Counted from the first letter of the stretch, positions 45,595 through 56,590 are shown. The stretch: DNA of 64,000 bases from Monodelphis domestica (GCF_027887165.1 NC_077232.1:81233483-81297482); one strand, 5' to 3'. A program made the numbers and translations. The notes: a model not told the origin generated them from the sequence alone.

Positions 45595-45900
45595 GCTAAT
45601 AATAATAACTATTTTATCTATAAAAATATTAACATTAATGAAGCAATTTCCTCATACCAGCTCTGAAATGTAGTATAAATATTTTGCAGATGATCCAGTT
45701 CAGTTTTGGAGAGTCAAGTGACTTGCCTAAGGTCACAGAGCTTATAAATGTAGGATCAAATTTAAATCAACAAATGTGTATTAACAAATAGAACATGCAA
45801 GACTTTGTGCCTCTGTCTTGAGAATATAAAAATTTTAAAAGACCTAATTCCTTCCTTCAATGTAGAGGGCATAAGTCAAGTTCATAAATAAGAATTTTTT
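45595..45900 (-). repeat. CORE-SINE followed by L2 3' end, both antisense
   Basis: CORE part 45595-45770 ('attaacattaatgaagcaatttcctcataccagc..gtgacttgcctaaggtcacagagc') and L2 part 45770-45895 ('aatcaacaaatgtgtattaacaaatagaac'). Confidence 0.45.
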
Positions 45901-45902
45901 TT

Positions 45903-46158
45903 GTTCTACAATCATTTTTCAGTTCTGTCTGACTCTTTGTGACCTCATTTGGGGTTTTTCATGGCAAAGATACTGGAATGGTTGACCATGTCCTCCAATT
46001 TATTTTACAGAGGAGGAAACCAAGGCAAGCAGGATTAAGTGACTTGCCTAGAGTTACATAGCTGGCAAGCATATGAGGCTGGATTTGAACTCAGAAAGAT
46101 GAGTTTTCCTGACTCCAGGCCCAGTGCTTTGTGCACTGTGGTCCCATCTAGCAGTCCT
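45903..46158 (-). repeat. RTE/BovB-ended SINE
   Basis: Full antisense order: 'ttcagttctgtctgactctttgtgacctcatttggggtttttcatggcaaagatactgg' to 'actccaggcccagtgctttgtgcactg'. Same family as 42150-42612. Confidence 0.75.
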
Positions 46159-46184
46159 AAATAAATAAGAATACTTCAATATAA

Positions 46185-46310
46185 AATATGATCTAGTAGA
46201 ATATAAGCTTATTGATTAGGGGTTACTGGGCCTCTATTTTTGTGTCCCTAGCACTGAGTACTGCCTGGTACATAGTGTGTGATTAATCAATGTGTGCTGA
46301 ATGAAACAAT
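46185..46310 (+). repeat. L2 LINE 3' end
   Basis: 'gaatataagcttattgattaggggttactgggcctc..tgtgtccctagcactgagtactgcctggtacatagtg'. Confidence 0.6.
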
Positions 46311-46436
46311 GATGGGGGAAAGGTGAGAACTGGATAAAATACTAGAAGAAATTTGAAAAGGAAGTTTCCATTTTTTGCCTGGGGAACTGAGGGAAGGCTT
46401 CTTGGAGCAGATAGGACCTGAAGGAAAGAAATGATT

Positions 46437-46519
46437 TCTCATCTTTCTTTCTCTTCCTTCCTCCTTCCTTCCTTCCTTCCTTCCTTCCTTCCTTCCTTCC
46501 TTCCTTCCTTCCTTCTTCT

Positions 46520-46605
<86 letters not shown>

Positions 46606-46637
46606 TCTTTCCTCTTTCTTTCTTCTCTCTTTCTTCC

Positions 46638-46675
<38 letters not shown>

Positions 46676-46770
46676 TTTCTTCTCTTTCTTTCTTCTTTCT
46701 TTCTCTTCCTTCCTTCCTTCCTTCCTTCCTTCCTTCCTTCCTTCCTTCCTTCCTTCCTTCCTTCCTTCCT
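46437..46770. repeat. Compound CTTC/CTTT microsatellite, about 330 bp
   Basis: (CTTC)n at 46457-46514, (CTTT)n 46520-46600, a mixed CT-rich middle, (CTTT)n 46640-46680, then (CTTC)n 46707-46770. It lies where the reversed poly(A) tail of the adjoining antisense L1 should be, so it probably grew from that tail. Confidence 0.97.
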
Positions 46771-47009
46771 TAATGTTTTCATCTGCATTTATACTCCAAC
46801 CATTCTTTGGAGGTGGGTAGCAATCTTTTTTCATAACTCCTTCAGAATTGTCCTGGATCATTGTATTTCTGAGAGTAGCTAAGTCTATCACATTTGCTCA
46901 TTCTACAATATTTCAGTTACTGTGCAATGTTCTCCTGGTTCTGCTTATTTAACTCTGAATCATTTCATGTAGGTCTTTCCAGTTCTTTCTGAAATCATCA
47001 TGTTCATTA
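46771..47009 (-). mobile_element. 5'-truncated L1 3' end, antisense
   Basis: Reverse of the L1 3' UTR ('ctccaaccattctttggaggtgggtagc', 'cctggatcattgtatttctgagagtagc'). Near-duplicates AAAGAAATGATTT (46424-46436) and AAAGGAATGACTT (about 47013-47025) may be a diverged target-site duplication. Confidence 0.8.
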
Positions 47010-47429
47010 AAAGGAATGACTTCAATAGAGGAGGAGGAGGAGTTCATTACATTCCTCAGGAACTGAAAGAGAACAACACTGGAATGAGAGTGTGCATGCT
47101 AAGAATCAGGGAGGGGAGTTCTGCTAAAACAGAATACATGAAGGGTAGTAGTGTGAGATAAAGTTGCAACATAGAGTTCATAAAGGCTGGAACTCAGTGT
47201 ATATGAAGAGGCGTTAGAAGCAAGATAAAAGTTGAAAAGGTAACCACATTTGGAGTGGAAGGCCTTGAATGCCAGAATCAAGTCTGTCCTATATTTGGCA
47301 AGCAGAGGAACCCCTAGAAGTTTTTGAATAAACAGTGATGTGATCACAGAAATACATTAGGATTATGCAATCAGCCTAGGGCCAGGCTTAGTATTATTTC
47401 CAGTCTACTACATTCTGCAAAGGGAAAGG

Positions 47430-47765
47430 ACACTTAGATATTTCAAATTTCCAAAGTGTTCACATCTAATTTGAACTGCAACATGACTCTGTGAAGCAAA
47501 TACTGTAGGTTTTGTCATCCCTCTTTTACAGATGAGGAACCTGAAGCACAGAGAAGGTGAGAGACTTTTTAAAAGGTCACACAATCAAAAATAGGATTTG
47601 AATCTAGGTCCTTAAAAAGCTTGTATTCCTTGCCCAAAGTTACTCATCCAGTGACTGTAACTCTATGATCCTGCAATACTATGATTCTATAATTTTTTTA
47701 AACCATTACCTTCTGCCTTACTATCAATTCTCAGATTGGTAGCAAGGGCTAAGCAACCAGAGTGG
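47430..47765 (-). repeat. MIR fragment and partial tRNA-derived SINE
   Basis: 47430-47610: 'aagtgttcacatctaatttgaactgcaacatgactctgtgaagc..ctcttttacagatgaggaacctgaag'. 47690-47765: 'taaaccattaccttctgccttactatcaattc', a SINE tail part. Confidence 0.5.
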
Positions 47766-48154
47766 TCTCTAGTACTAAAGCACAGATCCACTAAAACATT
47801 TTATTCTTCTCTAATTGCTTCTTTCATTATCCACCATGAAATATTCCAAACTTTTTCTTTTCTCCTGAAGCCTCCAATGCTACCCATCCTATTCCTTTCT
47901 CTCTTGGCATTTGACCTTGCCTCTTCTTTAATGAGAAAATCAAGGCCTTCTTCATGAGTTTTTTCTTCTCACACTTCAAACTCTCTTTATCACCACCTTC
48001 ATTTCCTTGGGTCTGGCCTCAGAGGAAGAAGCTGGTTTTTTCCTAGCCTAGGAAAATTTCCTCCCATGTCATTACTTTGAATGTCAAATCCAGGAGTTGT
48101 TCCATAAAAATCAATTCCTCTCCCTTTCTATCTCTCTCTCTTATCCCTGAACAA

Positions 48155-48260
48155 AAGGATGACAAAGCATTTATTAAGGGTTTATTATTATGCTAAATGC
48201 TAAGAATACAGGTATGAAAGTGAATGTTCCCTATTCTCCCTTAGCTTCTATTCTAAGCAC
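48155..48260 (-). repeat. L2 LINE 3' end, antisense
   Basis: 'aaagcatttattaagggtttattattatgctaaatgctaagaatac'. 47766-48155 is unassigned. Confidence 0.5.
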
Positions 48261-48329
48261 AGGGAAGATGAGAGAAGCTAGGAGACACATCCTTTCCAAT
48301 AGCAATAGAAGTACTGATTGGAAGGGAAA

Positions 48330-48802
48330 GGATTTATTTGTACAAAAATATTTATCACCGCTCTTTTTGTGTGGTGGCAAAGAATTGGAAAATAAAGGAA
48401 TGTCCTTTGATTGGGGAATGGCTGAACAAATTGTGGTGTAGGATGATGATGGAATACTAGTGTGCTATAAAGAATCAAGAACAGAATGATTTCAGAAAGA
48501 GCTGGAAAGACCTACACGAACTGATGCAGTGAAATAAACAGAACCAGATCATTATACATAGTAACTGTGATACTGTGAAATGATCAGATATGATAGGCTT
48601 TGCTACTAGCAGCAATGCAATGATCCAGAACAATTCTGAGGTAATTATGAAAAAGAATGTTATCTATCTCCAGAGAAAGAACTGTTAGAGTAGAAATGCA
48701 GAAGAAAACATGATTTATCACTTGTTTATTTGGTTATATGATTTGGTGTTTTAATAAGATTATTCACTCACAAAATGAATAATGTGAAAATTAAAAAAAT
48801 AC
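48330..48802 (+). mobile_element. L1 3' end, sense
   Basis: From 'gtacaaaaatatttatcaccgctc' through 'gattggggaatggctgaacaaattgtgg' to an A-rich end at 48802. Confidence 0.8.
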
Positions 48803-48989
48803 ATACTGATTGGATTATGTTTCTGAACTATAAAAGGAGGTGAAAAAGGATAGTGGAAAGGATAAATGAGCAAAGAGAGAGAGTCAGGAAATAAAATGAA
48901 TGATGCTTGGAGCTGGTCTGATATCGTAGGCTATGTGAGGAACTCTCTAATCAGGACAAGATGGGTTTGGGGAGGAGCCTGCTATCCTC

Positions 48990-50200
48990 TCAAGTTGTTC
49001 TCCTCAATTTCTCCTCTTAACTGTCTGGCTCCTAGAAAAAATCATTTATACTCTTTGCCTCTACTTCATCACAGCCCACTGTTTTCTCAAGGCCTTGTTT
49101 TCTGGCAGCTAACCTCATCACTTCACTGAAATTGTTCTTTCTTTTTTTTTCATATTGAGAGATATTATATTTTTATTTTTTAATTTTTAAATGTTTTTCC
49201 ATGTTTGCATGATTCATTTTCTTTTCCTCCCCTCCTCCCTCCCCCCTCAAGCAATTCCACTGGGTTATACAAGTGTTATCACTTGATACCTATTTCCATA
49301 TTATTCATTTTTGAAATAGAGCAATATTTTAAAACCAAAACCCCAAATCATATATCCATATGAATAAGTGATAAGTCATATGTTTTTCTTCTGCCTTTCT
49401 ACCCCCTCGGTTCTTTTTCTCAATGGGGATAGTACACTTTTTCTTAAGTCCCACAGGATTGTCCTGGATCATTGCATTGCTACTGGTAGCAAAGTGGATT
49501 TCATTTGATTGGTCCACAATGTAAAACTGCTCTTTCTAAGGCTACTAATAATCAGCTCAATGGACTTTCCTCAGTTATCATCTTTCTTGACATCTCTGTA
49601 ACTAACTTTTGATCATTCCCTCCTTTTCCTCACCACTCTCTTCCCTTGTTTTCCATAAAAGTGCTATATTCCCTGGTTCATCACCTACCTGTCTAATCAC
49701 TGCTCAAGACCTTTCACTGGATCATCAACTAGCTCCAGATACTTCAGTATGGGTGTCAGGGAATGGAGCATCTTGTTAGTTCTCTTAATTGGGGCTGATG
49801 GTCCTGGGACCCTTCTATTACTTGATGACACTGGTCTATCCTACACACAGGATACTCAAATCTCCTGGGTCCTTGCCTTTGTACTAAGCTATTTTCTGTG
49901 TCTGAGATGTACTCCCACCTCACTTCTGGATTCATTAATTTCCTTCATACATCAGCTCTAGGGCCATTTTCTTCCTGGCTCCCCCAACTACTAGGGCACC
50001 CCCCTCCCTATTACATTTGATTGATTCTGCAAAAAATTGTAAGTACCCTAGTGGTCTCCTCCATTAACATGTAAGCTCCTTGAGGACAGAGACCTTTGAC
50101 TCTCCTCTTTGTTAACCCTAGGGCTTAGCAGTAGTCCTGGCACAAAGCAAGCACAGATGGTTGTTGATTGATTGCTTAATTGGTAATACTTGCATCCTTT
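48990..50200 (+). repeat. L2 LINE copy (ORF2 part to 3' end) split by an L1
   Basis: ORF2-derived sequence 48990-49142 and 49527-49990 ('catcacctacctgtctaatcactgctc', 'acttcagtatgggtgtcagg') runs on to the L2 3' end 50040-50200 ('catgtaagctccttgaggacagagacc..tcctggcacaaagcaagc'). Confidence 0.55.
49143..49526 (-). mobile_element. L1 3' end, antisense, inserted in L2
   Basis: Reverse of the L1 3' UTR. Flanks TGTTCTTTCT (about 49133-49142) and TGCTCTTTCT (about 49529-49538) look like a diverged target-site duplication. Confidence 0.8.
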
Positions 50201-50869
50201 TAAGGAAAGTACACACATTCAGTGCCATTTCTACTGATATGGAAGCAACGTCACCGCAAGGAATAGGGAAGATCCCCGGGAAGTTAAAGGCAGAGGGGAT
50301 TTGAACCCTAGTTTCTTGGCTGTCCATTCACTTCTCTCTCTGGGCTCAATAAAATTCTCTTTAGTTGGCATGATGGCTCTAGGTGAATATGAACCACATT
50401 TACATCTCTCCAGCTAGTTTTCTAGGTTGAGAATGTCTATTGTGCATTCCCCTATCTTCTGTTATTGTCCTATTTGGTGGTTGTATTTTACATTAAAGTA
50501 TAAAACCCCTGGTTCAGATTGAAAGTTGGAAGGAGTGTAAGAACTAGAGGGAGGAAGTCTAGCATGGGGGCTACCACTTGCCAGAGAGAGCAAAGGCATG
50601 CAAATCAAGAGGGTGTGGTCCAACACTCTCCTGAACTTCCTCTAGAGACCAGGAGACACCCACCTAGAGGCACAGCAGGAAAACACCTACCATAAACAGT
50701 TTGATTTTTCTTATTTTTGTCAGACCTCATAGGCTGTTGGTCTAAAGGAAGATGAATGGGGCAAAGGACTTACTTAGCATGTCAGAGCTAGAAGGGACCT
50801 GAGGCAAGAGACTGTTAAAGTGTAACTCAGAGAATGTTCTTTAACTAGAAGGAGTTATAAAATAAAGAA

Positions 50870-51045
50870 CATAAGTGGAAGGGACACTGACTCTGGAGTC
50901 CTAGGAGTTGGGTTCAGATCTCACCTCTAACATTACACATGTGATCTGGGCAAATCACTTAACCTTCATGGTCCTCAGTTTCTTCTGTAAAATGAAAGGG
51001 GAGGACTAGATGACTGAGGTGCCTTCTAGCTCTAGTTCTATGACC
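50870..51045 (+). repeat. MIR/Mon-type SINE
   Basis: 'ggacactgactctggagtcctaggagttgggttcagatctcacctctaac..tgatctgggcaaatcacttaacc' to 'gaggactagatgactgaggtgccttctagctc'. 50200-50870 is otherwise unassigned. Confidence 0.7.
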
Positions 51046-51554
51046 TAAAGACAAATGTGAAAAAGTGCTTGTCTTCAAAGAGTTTATTTTTTAATGGGGG
51101 TGGGAGTGGGTGAGGAGGCAGTGTAGACACATGATTATAAATAGAATGCATGCAAAATTAATAGAAAGTAATTTAGGAAGGGGCATTCCAGTTACTAGGA
51201 GGTCAGCAAAGGTGCCACAAAGAAAAGATATTACAAGGAGAATGGCTTTTGAAATAAAAAGAACATTAGAGATAGAAGGGATCAGTACATATAGTACAGG
51301 GGGTTGGAGCTGAAAGGGATCTTAGAACATTAATACTTATTGATATGTTTTGTTTTAACAAGGCCTAAATTTCTCCTCCTCTTCTCACATAACAAATATA
51401 TATATATGAAAAAAGATTTTAAAAAACCTGTAAAACTTATCTCTACATTGAAATAATTTGACAATGTACACAATGTTTCATTCCCATAAATCTCCATCTG
51501 TCTTCTGCAAAAGAGTTGGGGGAAGTGTCTCCTTATATCTCTTCTTTGGGATCA

Positions 51555-51720
51555 AACTTAGATCATATAATATTAGTGCAGAAGAAGACTTTAAAAATCA
51601 GCTGGTCCAATCCCCTCATTTTACAAAGGAGAAAACTCAGGTTGAGAGGTTGTCCAAGGTCACATAGTGAGTTAGTGAGTGACAGGATCTGGCCTGAATC
51701 CAGGTCCCCCCACATTTCCT
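51555..51720 (+). repeat. MIR-like SINE
   Basis: 'aaatcagctggtccaatcccctcattttacaaaggagaaaactcagg..tccaaggtcacatagtgag'. 51721-52330 shows nothing recognisable. Confidence 0.6.
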
Positions 51721-52334
51721 ATAAAGTATGCTCAGAGCAGGGAGAAAGGAAGGCTGCTATTAATGTAAATGCACTCATATCCTCTGAAAAAAAATTGTGA
51801 CCCTGCCAAAAGCACTTAAAAATTTATTACATTGGGAACCAGAGTAAATTGAGGGGCCCTGGATGTGCTGCCAGGCAGCTAGGGCAAGAGTTAACGCACA
51901 GCGTTACTATAGCTACAGTCCTTTTTCCTGTATGTTGTGGCAAAGGTTGCACTTTGAGAGTAACTACACTGGTTGTTATTATAATTCACAGATGTCCTGC
52001 CACCTACATACCCTATATTCTGCAGCTCTGTCCTCTGGAGAGCTGTCCAATGGCACAGTGGCTCAGCAACCCATGGAACTTAAATTCTTATCAGAATACC
52101 ACAGAACTTGTTGACCTCTTGTGATTAGGACTAGTCTTAACAACAGGTTACTAGGGCTAATGAGGTGGTGGCCTAGATGACTGTGTGATTTAGAGGCCCC
52201 CAAGCCTCTCCTGAGATCCACCCTTACCCCTAGGAAACTCCAGAAAAGCTATCATAATTCATAGGGTTTCTCTATAGAAAGGACCTTTAGAAGAGTGCCA
52301 TTCAATTCATTCCACAAGTATTTATTTCATTGAG

Positions 52335-52545
52335 CTCTTTAAAAAAAATCCTTATCTTCTCTCTTGGAATCAATACTAAGTACCAGTTCCAAGGCATAGA
52401 AGCAGTAAAGGGTAGGCAATTGGGATTTAAGTGACTTGCTCAGGGACACACAGCTAGGAAGTATCTGAGGCCAGATTTGAGCCCAGGTAGGTCCTTCAAA
52501 CTTCAGACCTAGCTCTCTTTGACTGAACTGCCTACCTGCCCCTCA
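52335..52545 (-). repeat. tRNA-derived marsupial SINE
   Basis: Antisense family order with a 15-20 bp insertion ('gtaggtccttcaaactt') near the head. Confidence 0.83.
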
Positions 52546-52735
52546 TTGAGCTTTAGTTATTATATTCCCAGCTATGCCTGTCACATAGTAGGTGTTGAAT
52601 AAATGCTATTAAAGGTAAGCTCCTCGAGAATAGGAATTGTTTCATTGATTATATTTGTGTCCCCCCCATACCATATGTAGCATATAGTAGGTATTTAATG
52701 AATGCTTATAGGTTCATTCATTGAATGAATGACTC
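52546..52735 (+). repeat. Two consecutive L2 3' ends
   Basis: 'tgcctgtcacatagtaggtgttgaataaatgc' followed by 'aggtaagctcctcgagaataggaattg..catatagtaggtatttaatgaatgc'. Confidence 0.65.
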
Positions 52736-52839
52736 CCTTATAACTCTAACATTTTAATAGTTTTATGTGAAAATTAGCCCAAGGGAGCAGGAAGGTTGAG
52801 AATATGATAACTTGAAGAAAGTGTTAGATTCATTTGAGA

Positions 52840-53010
52840 CTACATGGTATTGGTAGCAGAAGTACTAGATTTGGAGTTAACTTCTCCAAACCTGTTTCCT
52901 GGTCTATAAAATTCAGATGATCAAACTTTTTACTACTTATAACCTATTTTACAGAATTGTTATGAGGAAAATACCCTTTAAGGTTTGCAAAGCACTATAG
53001 AAACATAGTT
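52840..53010 (+). repeat. MIR/CORE SINE
   Basis: 'tggtattggtagcagaagtactagatttgg' and 'acagaattgttatgaggaaaatacc..tttgcaaagcactatag'. Confidence 0.55.
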
Positions 53011-53194
53011 TTGTTTTAATAATTAAATAAATGGAATCATGATTTCATCAAGATTTATTACAATCTCTTCCATGTTTTCATGAAATGAGTGGCCTGAGAG
53101 TCATTCTTCTGATGATGAAAATCCTTAAGCTATTCTATTTGTAATGTATGACATATTGCTAATATTGAATTTAAGCACCAGAAGGATGAATATA

Positions 53195-53600
53195 GGATCA
53201 TAGATCTATAACTGGAAGACACTTTAGAGGATACCTAGTTTAACTTTCTCCTTTTATAGATGAAGAAATTGAAGTCCAGAAAAGTTGCAACTTGCCTTAG
53301 GGCAGCACTGGCAAACCTTTTAGAGATCATGTGCCCAAACAGCTCCTTCAAGCCACCTGTGAGCCCCATTGCAATACCCCAGAGAGCAGAGGGAGGAAGT
53401 GCTCTCATTGGGCTGTTGGGCATGTTGGAGCATGCAAAAAATGTCCTTAGGCATGGTGGAGAAGAGGAACAGAGCAGTCCCTTCTGGCATACTGGGGCAT
53501 ACATGCCACATCTTTATCAACACAACTCCAGGGCATACAAATTCTAAATGACAAAGGTGGGATTTGAACCCAGTTTCTCAGATTTCAAATTCATTGTTCT
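53195..53600 (+). repeat. MIR-like SINE split by a hAT-like element
   Basis: 'catagatctataactggaagacactttagaggatacc..agatgaagaaattgaagtcc' up to 53302, resuming after 53527 with 'aaaggtgggatttgaacccagtttctcag'. Confidence 0.55.
53303..53527. mobile_element. Non-autonomous hAT-like DNA transposon
   Basis: Left end CAGCACTGGCAAACCTTTTAG and right end ATGCCACATCTTTATCAACAC are imperfect inverted repeats of the hAT type CAGTGNTGGCGAACC. The flanks TTAGGGCA and TCCAGGGCA may be a diverged 8-bp duplication. It interrupts a MIR-like SINE. About 225 bp with no transposase. Confidence 0.5.
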
Positions 53601-53888
53601 TTTCTCTGTACGAAGGCCTTCCCATAGGGATTGAAAATAAAATGAAACAGGTTGAAGATATATAGGAAACCAGTGAAAATGTATAAGAATAAGAGCTGTA
53701 TAAATACAATACTCTAAAGAAAAATAAGTTATCAACAATCATAGGAAAGGAAAAAAATGTTCCAAGTTGCAAGTAATAAGAGAAATGAAAAGTGAAACAA
53801 CTTTAAGGCTCTGTCTCACATATCAGATTGGTAAAGAGGACAAGGCACACTCATGTACTGTATATACTGTATATGTACAGTATATATG

Positions 53889-54438
53889 GGGTGTATGGGG
53901 TGTTCAGGGAGGGGTAGTATCTCTGGTATGGAGGGCTTGTTGTGCCCTCCTAGGGCAGCTCTCCAGCCTCTGACCCTCACCTGACACCCAGCTCTCACGG
54001 CCACACCCCAGGCAACGGCTTCTACAGGCCAGCTAAACCTTGTGAGGGTAGCCATCAGGTCGTCGTTGACCCCTGGTGAACCAGGGCTTTGCTCACCCAG
54101 CATGTGAAGACTGCTTTGGCGGAACAGATGGAAGAAAGCAATAAGAAGGTTCAACAGCTGAGAGGGTGATGCAGCAAAGCACTGTGGAGTGCTTAGGGCG
54201 TGTTGGAGCACAAAGGACAACAAGGGGAATCAAATGCAGCTGAGGAAGTCTCCAGGTGTAATGACTTTTTGTGCCACTGGACCCAGGCTTCCATCGCTGA
54301 GAGAGTGGGACTGTCTCTGTGCATCGACTTTTCCACTTAAATCTCCTTCACGCACAAGTGTCTTTGTGCACACTCATCTATCATAGATGAAAACGCACAA
54401 AGATAATCGTCATCCTCGGTTACCAAGAGACTACTACT
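53889..54438 (+). mobile_element. 550-bp RTE-like non-LTR element with 12-bp TSD
   Basis: Flanked by ACAGTATATATG at 53877-53888 and 54439-54450. GC-rich against an AT-rich host. Its 3' end reads 'gtcatcctcggttaccaagag' then CTACTACTAC, a short simple-repeat tail instead of poly(A), as RTE/BovB elements and their SINEs have. No long reading frame in the sense direction. Family assignment is inference from the tail; the insertion itself is directly shown by the duplication. Confidence 0.75.
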
Positions 54439-54545
54439 ACAGTATATATGATGATCATACATACTGTGATATGCTGCTGCTGATTTAATAGAGTTGTGAA
54501 TTGATCAGTCCTTTCTGGAAAGTAATTTAAAATTTTATCTAAAAA

Positions 54546-55140
54546 TTAAACTTTTTTTAAAATTTTATTTTTAAAAAATACATACAAAACACACTTCTAT
54601 GTTGGTCATTGATGTAAGAGCACACTCATACATAACCAAAACCTCAAAATAAAACTATAAATACACTAATGTGAAAGCCAATTTCAACAGTTCTTTCTTG
54701 GGAGGTGGAAAGCATTCCTATCATAAGTCTTTCAGGATTGTCCTAGATCATTGCATTGCTGAGAGTAGCAGCAGATACATCATTGTAAAATATTGTTGTT
54801 ACTCTGTCCAATGTTCTCCCTGTTTTGCTTATCTTCTTCTGCATCAGTTCCTGCAAATCTTTCTAGCTTTTTCTAAAGTCATCTTGCTTATCATTTTTAA
54901 TAGCACAATAGTATTCCATCACCAACATGTACCACAATTCATTCAGCCATTTCCCAATTGATAGACATCCCCTTAAAGTCCAATTCTTTGCCTCTACAAA
55001 AAAAAAAAAACAAACTTATAAATATTGTTGTGCAAATAGGTCCTTTCCCTTTTTTTATTATCTCTTTGGGATATAGATCTAGTAGTGGTATTACTGGTAT
55101 TACTAGTAGTGGTATTACTAGACCAGGGTTTAGTATAATT
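54546..55140 (-). mobile_element. L1 3' end, antisense, nested in the older L1
   Basis: Reverse of the L1 3' UTR and ORF2 end, with the T-rich tail at left. Its right edge (55085-55135) carries a short GTAGTGGTATTACTA repetition. Confidence 0.75.
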
Positions 55141-55869
55141 TTTTGACCTAGTGATACTACTATTATATTCATGCCCAATGGGGATCAAAGATCAAACTTA
55201 TTAAAATGTACAAAAATATTCATAGCAGTATTTTGTGTAGTAACAAAGAATTAGAAACAAAATGGGTGGGCATCAATTGGACAATGGTCAAATAAATTAT
55301 ATTATCTGATTATAATGGAATTATTGTTCTGTAAAAAATGATGAAAGGAAAGGGTTTGGAGAAACCTGGTAGGACTCATATAAATTGGGGCAAAATGAAG
55401 TAAACAGAACCAGGAAATTCATGTAATTCATGTTTCTCAGCTCTTGTAAAGGAGGTGGACTAGAGGTGTGAAATGAGGCATATATTTCAGACGATGTGTA
55501 GATTTGTTTTGCTTAATTTTACTTATTTGTTACAAGTGATGGGTTTTTGTAGGAGATTTAGAGGGGGTAGGGAAATGAGTGATAAAAAAGGGAAAAAGCA
55601 TAAAAATGAAACATTAAAATACATAGAAGGGAAGAGGTTCAGAAGGGGATAAACACAAGCAGAAAGTGTTAGAAATACTATGTTAAGTTTAATATACCCT
55701 ATTAGCATAACTATGTAAATAGCTTTGTGTTAGCACGGGAAATCTTTTCTCTGTCCTTTGTATATAAAAATGGTTGTTAGTGTTTGTCAGGTTCACAATT
55801 AAAATTAAAAAAATTTCAAATGGAGTGGATACATTCAGAGATAGTAGTAAGCTTTTTTTTTTTTTTTAA

Positions 55870-55970
55870 CTACTGAACATGTTCAAGAAAAGTGAGTCAG
55901 ATTTGGTGTAGAGGGGATTCCTACATAGAGTAAAAGGTTGGATTAGAAGTCCTCTGGGGCCTTATCCAAC
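55870..55970 (+). repeat. CR1/L3 3' fragment
   Basis: 'tgtagaggggattcctacatagagtaaaaggttggattagaagtcctctggggcc' fits the CR1/L3 end. A T17-like run precedes it (55852-55867). Confidence 0.5.
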
Positions 55971-55972
55971 TG

Positions 55973-56590
55973 GGGAGGAGGGAAGAAGAGAGATGGAGAA
56001 AAAAAGAGGAATGGAGAGGGATAGAGTAATAGGGAAGAAGGTGAGAGGAAGAGGGGGTGGGAAGAGGAGAGAGGAGTGAGAGAGAAAGGGAAGGAAGGAG
56101 AGAAGGGATAGAAAAGGAGATGAAGGGGGAGAGCAAGAAAAGAAAGAGGAGGGGGAAGAAGGATGGATGAGAAAAAGAGGAAAGAAGGGCCAGAGTAAAA
56201 GACAAGGCAAGAGAGAACATAGGTGACGAAGAGTGGAGAGGGAGAAAGGGAAGGTGGGAGGGAAGAGAGGTGGATGAGGAGGCTCTAAGAGAGGAAGGAG
56301 AGGGGGGAGTGGGAGAGAGGAAAGAGAAAAGTAACGGGAGAAGGGGGAGATGAGGGTAAGAAGGGACAGAGTTGGGGAGGAAGAGTAAGGAGAAAATAGG
56401 AAAATAGAGAGGAAGGAGAAGGGAAAGAGGAGAAAAGAGGAAAATGAAAGGAAGGGGGAAGAAGTCTAAGGAGGAAGGAGAAAAAAAGAGAGAGGAGACG
56501 ATGAGGGTGAGGGCGAAGAGGTTGTAAGAGAAGTAACTGAAGGAGGGAGGAGAGTGAGTGACTGGGGTGGGGTTGAGTGGGTAGGGGGCG
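55973..56590 (+). repeat. Long purine-rich (GA) tract
   Basis: About 620 bp with roughly nine in ten bases A or G, irregular GGA/GAA/GAGA order and few pyrimidines. It ends where the CpG island begins. No repeat unit dominates, so it is not a simple microsatellite. Confidence 0.93.

Larger units (their letters stand above)
46320..47370 (-). repeat. L2 LINE copy split by an L1
   Basis: 'gaaggcttcttggagcagataggacctgaagg' before 46424 resumes at 47020 as 'gtgtgcatgctaag..gaaggccttgaatgccagaatcaag..gtgatgtgatcaca'. Antisense L2 order interrupted once. Confidence 0.55.
53640..55815 (+). mobile_element. Old L1 3' part, sense, broken by two later insertions
   Basis: ORF2-end sequence at 53740-53876 ('aataagagaaatgaaaagtgaaacaactttaagg'), continuing 54451-54545 ('atagagttgtgaattgatcagtcctttctgg') and again 55141-55815 ('gacctagtgatactactattat' to an A-rich end). 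The pieces are collinear with the L1 at 37.6-38.4 kb, so the intervening segments arrived later. Confidence 0.75.

Noticed and set aside
46342..46891. Long Lys/Glu/Arg-rich (minus) and Phe/Leu/Ser-rich (plus) reading frames
   Set aside because: They are translations of the CTTC/CTTT microsatellite; frames of any phase stay open in such repeats.
53816..54223. 135-codon antisense frame
   Set aside because: It crosses the boundary of the RTE-like insertion into L1 sequence, so it cannot be an ancestral gene.
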